Made by a program: the position numbers and the translations under genes
Shown here: positions 13,160 through 13,595 of the stretch, piece by piece
How positions within the stretch are numbered: position 1 is the first letter of the stretch
Layout: each line of letters opens with the position of its first letter
The notes under the pieces: generated by a model
Told to the model about the DNA's origin: nothing
The model's database searches: none
What the model saw: the letters and a program-made list of their open reading frames with translations, nothing else
DNA from: Candidatus Methanomethylophilaceae archaeon
GTDB taxonomy: Archaea; Thermoplasmatota; Thermoplasmata; Methanomassiliicoccales; Methanomethylophilaceae
Assembly (NCBI GenBank): GCA_017616575.1
Contig: JAFZXW010000021.1
Coordinates: forward strand, 1-13,595
Reading direction: 5' to 3'
DNA: 13,595 nucleotides

Positions 13160-13595
13160 TCACTTGTAAAGCTCAGGACGCCTCTTCGAAAGATAATGCA
13201 CGTCCCTCATCGTCCTGTACCCGTCGCCATCCCTTATCCTTCTCAGAATCCCGGATTCCAGGTCCGCAGTTATGACGCACTCCCCGCCCGAGCAGTCCTC
13301 CGCCAGGATCTTCCCCTTGGGATCCAGTATCATCGCCCCGCCCCCGAACGAGATTTCGGCGCCGTTCGGGCCACAGGCGTTGCAGCAGGCGACGAAGACT
13401 GAGTTGTCGTAGGCCCTCGCCGGAAGGATCCTTCTCCAGATGTCAGACCTGTGCCCGCCGGAAAGGCCGGAGGCATGCGGCATGAGAACCAAATCGGCGC
13501 CCTGGACGGCGTAGGTGCTGGTTATATCGGGAAAATGGGACTCCCAGCACATCTGGATTCCGATCACGGCCTTCGAGGTGCGGATGACGTCCAAC
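13160..13595 (-). CDS. Carbon-nitrogen hydrolase (nitrilase superfamily), 5' end missing
   Basis: The C-terminal 144 residues of a nitrilase-superfamily amidohydrolase, which cleaves amides or related C-N bonds with a Glu-Lys-Cys triad. The catalytic Cys is in IGIQMCWESHFPD (codon 13547-13549). It is followed by the typical GADLVLMPHASG and RAYDNSVFVACCNACGPNG segments and the GGGAMILDPKGKILAE strand pair. The Glu and Lys of the triad lie upstream, beyond the window edge. The stop is TGA at 13160-13162, and the protein ends SKRRPELYK. The substrate cannot be told from this part. It is separated from the downstream ATPase by a hairpin and an operator-bearing promoter, so it is a separate transcription unit. 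Confidence 0.9.
   Translation of the reverse strand, partial: LDVIRTSKAVIGIQMCWESHFPDITSTYAVQGADLVLMPHASGLSGGHRSDIWRRILPARAYDNSVFVACCNACGPNGAEISFGGGAMILDPKGKILAEDCSGGECVITADLESGILRRIRDGDGYRTMRDVHYLSKRRPELYK

Overview
The window looks archaeal, most likely a GC-rich Thermoplasmatota methanogen of the Methanomassiliicoccales type; the lineage is inferred from gene content, not from a marker gene. The support is an archaeal class I CCA-adding enzyme, a tRNA gene without encoded CCA, TATA-like boxes about 26 bases before start codons with no ribosome binding site (leaderless style), two archaeal-type AAA ATPases (DUF4143 and DUF234 types) and a long Sel1-repeat protein.

Left part (1-2947): two tandem plus-strand acetolactate synthase catalytic-subunit genes. 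The first is cut by the window start and differs from its neighbour at two substrate-pocket positions. An AT-rich spacer (2948-3177) holds two 52-bp direct repeats (49/52 identical) and the promoter of a DUF4143 ATPase (3178-4533). The CCA-adding enzyme follows (4566-5945), and its 3' end overlaps a tRNA-Pro(TGG) gene (5931-6003).

Middle part (6004 to about 8100): a graveyard of a type I restriction-modification locus on the minus strand. Read 5' to 3' it holds a scrap resembling the HsdR tail, an HsdM N-terminal piece joined in frame to a RhuM C-terminal piece, then a YhcG (DUF1016) N-terminal domain with a frameshift and a nonsense codon, joined to the HsdR C-terminal domain. Deletions appear to have fused neighbouring defence genes. 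The remnant sits directly beside the tRNA, a common integration site, and a weak copy of the tRNA 3' end lies at 8895-8907.

Right part (8107-13595): an unrecognised 155-aa gene, about 460 bases of non-genic or decayed sequence, a lipocalin-like small protein that seems to have lost its stop codon, a 680-aa Sel1-repeat protein (minus), a DUF234-type ATPase with degenerate catalytic motifs (minus) preceded by a pair of palindromic operator-like sites, and the 3' part of a carbon-nitrogen hydrolase gene (minus). No intact novel multi-gene system is evident. The most interesting signals are the divergent acetolactate synthase pair, the fused defence remnants, the overlap of cca with a tRNA, and the palindromic operators.
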